From Siniperca chuatsi (lineage: Eukaryota; Chordata; Actinopteri; Centrarchiformes; Sinipercidae): DNA of 64,000 bases. Shown piece after piece: positions 59,380 to 64,000 of the stretch (position 1 is its first letter; each line of letters starts with the position of its first letter). The notes below the pieces were generated by a model. It worked only from the letters and a program-made list of their open reading frames with translations. It ran no database searches and was not told where the DNA came from. A program made the translations under genes and the position numbers. Where the stretch lies: positions 62,001 to 126,000 of the forward strand of contig NC_058056.1 in assembly GCF_020085105.1 (NCBI RefSeq), read 5' to 3'.

Positions 59380-60400
59380 TTTAATTTAATCTGTCTCAAA
59401 GGTCTTTTTAGCTATTTTATATAGGAGTGGTCTTTCATTTTTGGAGACACTCACGTTTTTTAATTTTTTGGTTGGCCCTGGCTTTGGACTGATCTTTGCG
59501 CCAGGTGGGAGCCTTGCCCACTCTTCATCCGTGTAATATTTCTGCAGTGCACTTTGGGAACATGCTTGTGACCTTGTTCTGGACCCTGTCTGTTCTCTTC
59601 TTGCCTCCTTAGTTTTGTCTGAGTTTGATCTTGCTGTCTCGGATTTTGGTTCCCATTATAAGGTGGCCTAGATGGATTTTGTCCACTTGGACCAGCCCTT
59701 TGTTGATTGTCTCTGAGGGCTCGTGGGTCTGGTCTTTCTTAGAGGTTATAGCTACATGGCTGTGGGGGTTGATTCCCCTGATGTAGTTTCTTTTATAGTG
59801 TCTGAGCCCTCTCTTTATCTTTTGTCTCATCCAGGATGGCCCTGTGTGTGCATAGCAAGCCCATAGCTCTGGGCTTCCATGGTCAACGCAGCAGGGGTTA
59901 AAATAGCCACCTTTGTGGCTAATTGACTTCCTCCTGGGATGGCTTTGCAGATTCTCTCTAACATGGTGGTTTGATTGGCTGGGTTAACTCGGCTTTGGAC
60001 TTGAGTCAGGACCAGTGTCAAGGTCTGTCCTGTCTGTAGCTCTTAATTAACCATTTTTCTAGCTCAGAATTTCGGTCGTTTCCAGGCGTTTGGGTTATGG
60101 AGCTTGTGGCTTGCAGGATCGTCAACCCTGCAGTTCTCCCAGTCCCATGCTTGGTGTTCAGATGCAGGGCAGCATGTTGAGTGTTCAGGACTTCTAGGGG
60201 AACATGTACTCATTTGAGGTAATGTACCGGCTCGCCTGCCTCTCTGGTCAGGCATAAATTTGTGATTATTCCCAGCACTTCCATAAATGTGAGGTAGGAC
60301 CCATCTGATCCTGCTGAGAGTTGGGATGTGCCCCATGTCAGGCTCATGTCTATCACTGATCCTGGTGGTTTATCAGAAAAGAGCTGTTCGGCCATGGGGT
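59380..60400 (-). other. Gag-like relic of unknown family (possible fossil)
   Basis: Minus-strand frames are open for 60 to 90 codons each in succession and read like one helical protein, for example WGTSQLSAGSDGSYLTFMEV, then AIPGGSQLATKVAILTPAAL, then a basic segment RQKIKRGLRHYKRNYIRG. The composition recalls gag-type proteins, but I recognise no definite capsid or zinc-knuckle motif and found no LTR. It looks broken in several places. Confidence is low. Confidence 0.25.
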
Positions 60401-60499
60401 TGGACTAGCAGGTGGCATGGCCAATATGTACCTTGGGGCCGGCTGTGGCTGTGGGAGTTGAGCTTGCTGTGGTGGGGCTATGTGAGTGGCCGCCATCTA

Positions 60500-61029
60500 T
60501 CTGGATAGCCAGAAAAATTTAGCCATTTTACGTTTCTGCAAACCACAGATACACTGAATGTCTACATTTTATTGTTAACTACAGTACCTTTCATATGGAA
60601 GGTGACATAGTTCAGATGACATCCTCTAGGGCAGACTTTCATACGTGGAGGTGAAGGGGATGTCTGTGGCATGATTGATAATTGGATTGGTGTGAGTGGT
60701 TGTCAGATGGCTGGAGCTGCAAAAGCAGCAGAGACCCGTGTTTGACACCAATGTTAGCTTCCCATTTCAACTGACAAAACCAGACATTTGTAGCTGTTTT
60801 TGTGGTGACAAAACCAGGTATTTTAACCAAAAATCATATTCTTTTGCTAAGCCCTAACCCTCCTAACCAAGTGTCTTTTGTGCCTAAACATAACCAGACC
60901 TTAATCACAGCGTTTAAAAGGTAGAGATTCAACGTATACTTGGTTTGCAAAAATATAAAATGGCTACATTTTATTCTGGCAATTGGGTTGGTTTTGTTCA
61001 GACTCACTCTCATCACCCTCCTTACCAGA
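60500..61029. other. Unassigned, with a short fish-repeat-like stretch
   Basis: Around 60,780-60,920 a minus/plus-readable stretch (AACCAAGTGTCTTTTGTGCC, then AAACATAACCAGACCTTAA) resembles a common fish interspersed repeat of unknown class. No gene seen. Confidence 0.35.
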
Positions 61030-61340
61030 CAGAGCAGTCAACTGTTTTCAGCCAGAAAGCTCTGATAAACCCACTGTGCACTACCTGTCCAGCACCACCA
61101 GACAGACAAAGTTAGTGACAAGCTGGTGAAGCATTTATTAGCTAAACAGCCAGATGTTTTTCTCTGGAGTTGGTGGAGACCAACCCAGAGCTAAGAGAGA
61201 GTGAATATTGACTTACATTAACTGAGTGGCAAGAAACACAATTCCAAATGAATGATAATGTCGGTCCGTGTCTGCTGGATGTGTAACATGTTGCTAACAT
61301 GTTCACCATAACAACTTTAAAACACGTCAGTGTTAGGTTT
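61030..61340 (+). repeat. Dispersed repeat, copy 2 (pair of 46,560-46,870)
   Basis: Same orientation and block order as copy 1, including CTGTTTTCAG at the start, CAGACAAAGTTAGTGAC and GTTGGTGGAGACCAACCCAG. Diverged, so an old family. Confidence 0.7.
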
Positions 61341-61404
61341 ACAGCTTTCCCCCCAAGTGTCGAGGAAAAAAAAAAAGAAGAAAAGTAAATCACTACATGT
61401 AACT

Positions 61405-62290
61405 TTTTGTTTTTTGTTCAATGTCAGTTATCCATAGACACAGAGTTCCACAAGGTTCTGTGCTTGGACCGATTATATTCACCATATATATACTCCCTTT
61501 AGGCAATATTATTAGGAAACACTCCAGAAACTTTAATTGTTATGCGGATGATACCCAATTATATCTATCAATCGAGCCAGATGAAACTAATCAGTTAGCT
61601 AAACTTCAAGCATGCCTTAAGGACATAAAAACCTGGATATAGTTATTCTAAATTGTGTTGTCCTGGCCTCCAGCACCACCATAAGGAACCTCGGAGCTAT
61701 CTTTGATCAGGATTTATCCTTTAACTCCCACATGAAACATACTTCAAGGAATGCCTTCTTTCACCTACATAACATTGCTAAAATCAGTCACATCCTGTCT
61801 CAAAATAGATATTTTATATATTTTAACACTTACTATATTAACACTACAGTTACATTACTAATATTTTAAAAATGCAATACCTTATTATCAGGCTGCCCGA
61901 ATAAGTCCCTTAAGACTCTCCAGTTGATCCAGAATGCTGCGGCAAGTGTACTGACAAGAACTATGAAAAGAGGTCATATTTCTCCAATATTAGCTTCTCT
62001 GCTCTTCTATTATTAGTCTTATTACTATTATTATCCTATCACTATCATTCCTATTATTATTAATTTATTAATATTACCACTACCATTACATTATTATTAT
62101 TTTAAAATTCTACATGGAATTTGCATTGTGACTTCCTCAACCCAACCGGCAGCGGTGGATTGCCGCCCACCCTGAGTCTGGTTCTGCCTGAGGTTTCTCC
62201 CTCTTAAAGGAAGTTTTTCCTTGCTACTGTTGCCAAGTGCTTGCTCATGCTGTTGTTCAAAGCAGTATTTTATTTAATTTCTTTTGAATT
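61405..62290 (+). mobile_element. L2-like LINE fragment with the same AT-rich replacement
   Basis: RT middle: [40 protein letters not shown] (catalytic YADD) and KLQACLKDIKTWI, then a stop at 61,640. It resumes with TIRNLGAIFDQDLSFNSHMK and ISHILSQN. At 61,806-61,880 is an AT-rich segment almost the same as 58,745-58,803 on the other strand. Then come CPNKSLKTLQLIQNAA and LTRTMKRGHISPILAS, after which the RT end is missing and the 3' UTR follows (ATTATT tail, then AAAGGAAGTTTTTCCTTG and AGTGCTTGCTCATGCTG). Confidence 0.82.
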
Positions 62291-62365
62291 ATTAATTAAA
62301 TTAATTAAAAACTATATTTTCTGACCATATAACTTCTGTGTGCACAAGTATTCTAGGCAGTATAG

Positions 62366-62755
62366 TTTAAAGGAGCAGTGTGTAGGATTTAGAGACATCT
62401 AGTGTTGAAATTGCAGATTGCAACCATTTGAAAACTGCTCAACTCATCCTCCCCTTCCAAGCGTGTAGGAGAAACTATGGTGGCCGCGAAACTCACGAAA
62501 AACGTGAAAGGCCCTATCTAGAGCCAGTGATTGGTTTGTCCTTTCTCTACTGTAGAAACATGGCTGTGCAACATGGCAGCCTCTGTGGAAGGGGACCCCC
62601 TCCCTCTGTAGATATAAAAGTCTTTTTCTAAGCTAATGAAAACACAATGATTCTTATTTTCAGGTGAATTATACACTAATGAATACATAGCCTTCTTATA
62701 AGTAGCCTATTATATTCCATTTCTGCCAATAGCTCCTCCTACCTTTAAATGTGTT
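62366..62755 (+). mobile_element. Small non-autonomous DNA transposon
   Basis: It opens TTTAAAGGAGCAGTGTGTAG, a terminal sequence common in fish genomes, and carries AACATGGCTGTGCAACATGG and GTAGATATAAAAG internally. It closes with CTCCTACCTTTAAA, a shortened form of the inverse of the start. The right terminus is decayed. No coding capacity. Probably a hAT-type MITE; the family is inferred from its ends only. Confidence 0.6.
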
Positions 62756-63060
62756 GCCATACTTGCAAATAATGCAAATTTTATTGTTCTAATTGCTGTC
62801 AGCAATTGAAATCATCAATATTATTATCAATATAAATGTCCATATGCTGCTTGCAAGTATTATAAGTTTCTGTAAGCTACATGTAGATAAAAGTGTCTGT
62901 AAAATATAGCTTAGGCTACTAATTGATTGAAAAATACAAAGTCATTCAAACGGTTCACTGTCCTACAGCAGTAACGAATATTATGCTGGTTCAAATCCCT
63001 CATGACTTCTCTCTTCTGTCCTGTGTCTAGTTTTGACAATTTGCCTGATTAAACCACTTG
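62756..63060. other. AT-rich flank upstream of the host gene
   Basis: No gene or repeat recognised. Confidence 0.4.
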
Positions 63061-63145
63061 CGTAGTATACCCTCCCCCCGTTGCGTCATCCAGGGCAGAG
63101 GGGGAGGGGGTTGCTGCTTTTAAACCAAATACTACAAGCTGGATT
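63061..63145 (+). promoter_or_regulatory. Putative core promoter of the terminal gene
   Basis: A C-rich CCCTCCCCCC box, TGCGTCATCC (CRE/AP-1-like), and a GGGGGAGGGGG purine tract stand before CTTTTAAACC, a weak TATA-like sequence (63,118-63,124). Transcription would start near 63,145. This is inferred from position relative to the signal-peptide exon. Confidence 0.35.
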
Positions 63146-63580
63146 GCAACCAGAGGAACCGATGACTGACCCGATGTCACTTCAGCAGAGGAGAACCTCA
63201 AAACCTTGTGGACGTGGTCTACTCTTCGCTCCGAGGGCTGCAAGTTGCATTGGACCACTGAGAGTTGTTTCACATCTGCTCTTTAACGGAAACTTTAATT
63301 GGAAACGTAAGCAATTGGGGAAGTCTTGTCATCGGTTCGATTTTGGTATCGTACATGTACATGACATGAACGTACCAATATTAGAAGACGGATATCAGGC
63401 ATTATTACAATTAGGGGAGCGCAGAAGAAGCGCACGGAGAACACGCACACGTGTGCCGCTTTGTGTTTTATTTTCCTCTCTGCCCGCTGTTATGGTTTGA
63501 ACACTATTACATCTGAGGACACAGGCTGAAGGATTCTGCAGCTTCTCACTTTTGGACAGGATAAGCTCAGAGTTAACGTT

Positions 63581-63721
63581 ATGGTAAAGATGCAGCGGAG
63601 GGAACTGTGGCATCTGTGGCTGCTGATCCTCACTGTGGTTTCGGTGTCAGTCAGCGGATTTCCTACGAACCTAAAGAGGACTTTTGTCCGAGACAGAAAC
63701 CCTACAGCGTCTGTTACTGAG
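63581..63721 (+). CDS. First coding exon of a secreted or membrane protein gene
   Basis: ATG at 63,581 has a good context (G at -3, G at +4). It opens a 47-codon exon that ends in phase 0 at GAG|GTAAAC (donor at 63,722). The protein starts with a basic n-region (MVKMQRRELWH), then a strongly hydrophobic core LWLLILTVVSVSVSG, a classic cleavable signal peptide likely cut near Ser-Gly/Phe, followed by FPTNLKRTFVRDRN with basic pairs. The second ATG (63,590) would also keep the signal peptide. Upstream sequence is less repetitive than the rest of the window and has promoter-like motifs. The rest of the gene lies beyond the window, so the family cannot be identified. Confidence 0.6.
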
Positions 63722-64000
63722 GTAAACCATTCCACCATCCTGCATGCTGCTCAGAATATATGCTGTTCATTGAAATGCAATACATTTTTGAGACAGTCAA
63801 GAGAAGAGAGTGGCGCTTTTGATATTTGTAAACTGACATTTTTATTCAGTTTTTCCTCATGAGAACGTAACGTTATAGGTTACATGCATATCAAGATTTA
63901 ATATGCCAAGTTGTGTTCCTAATATTGACTTCAGTTTATAAATCTTTGATGTTCACGCTATCAGAGCACTCAATTTAATATTGAGCCCTTTACGTTTAAT
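63722..64000 (+). other. Start of intron 1 of the terminal gene
   Basis: AT-rich sequence after the GTAAAC donor. No acceptor-bounded exon appears before the window ends. The open frame reading through the donor to 63,862 is probably not used. Confidence 0.4.

Noticed and set aside
63081-63500. 139-codon ORF upstream of the signal-peptide exon as the main CDS
   Set aside because: It has no domain, overlaps the inferred 5' UTR and lacks a signal or splice structure. It may be an upstream ORF at most.

Overview
The window looks like teleost fish nuclear DNA. It has no bacterial-style gene layout. It carries a dense nest of fish-typical transposons: L2/Maui-like and Rex1/CR1-like LINEs, a Tc1 element, GIY-YIG Penelope-like pieces, a THAP-type DNA transposon, gypsy-type LTR relics and small non-autonomous DNA elements. 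GT-AG splice signals bound the few credible exons. All family names come from recognising protein and terminal motifs by eye; no search was run.

Region 1 (1 to about 25,070) is one head-to-tail macrosatellite array. It holds 25 near-identical copies of a ~1,016-bp unit and runs off the left edge of the window. Each unit is itself a dimer: half A (~457 bp) and half B (~559 bp) are old diverged copies of one monomer. B carries an extra ~100 bp with a small hairpin. Half A holds an 84-codon ORF (78 from its first ATG), open in 22 of 25 copies. Two rare 'short' units lie 17 units apart, suggesting a large block duplication. A strongly diverged monomer (25,071-25,453) forms the array edge.

Region 2 (25,455-32,625) is nested transposons. 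A Rex1-like LINE is split by a Tc1 element, which is itself split by a Penelope-like fragment. An L2 tail sits in the LINE 3' UTR. An internally shortened L2 and an inverted L2 fragment follow.

Region 3 (32,626-41,640) holds a Penelope-like snap-back insertion with a 14-bp target duplication. It also holds a decayed THAP-type DNA transposon (about 33,935-40,257), split by a non-autonomous two-LTR element with GTAAC on both sides.

Region 4 (41,640-47,930) is AT-rich and mostly unassigned. It has microsatellites, one candidate minus-strand exon (43,431-43,507), and Penelope-like and L2 fragments.

Region 5 (47,930-56,965) holds a palindromic ~160-bp repeat split by a long L2 copy, then a gypsy-type LTR plus a gag-like relic, then a LINE. 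That LINE carries a 977-bp near-exact copy of sequence from 51,402-52,377, bracketed by perfect 55-bp direct repeats.

Region 6 (56,966-62,755) holds two L2 copies sharing an unusual AT-rich replacement, unassigned coding-like relics and a small DNA transposon.

Region 7 (63,000-64,000) looks like the promoter, 5' UTR and signal-peptide exon of a real secreted or membrane protein gene running off the right edge. It is the only convincing host gene.

The genes seen do not form a shared pathway. The strongest unusual structures are the dimeric macrosatellite, the 977-bp templated duplication and the LINE-split palindromic repeat.
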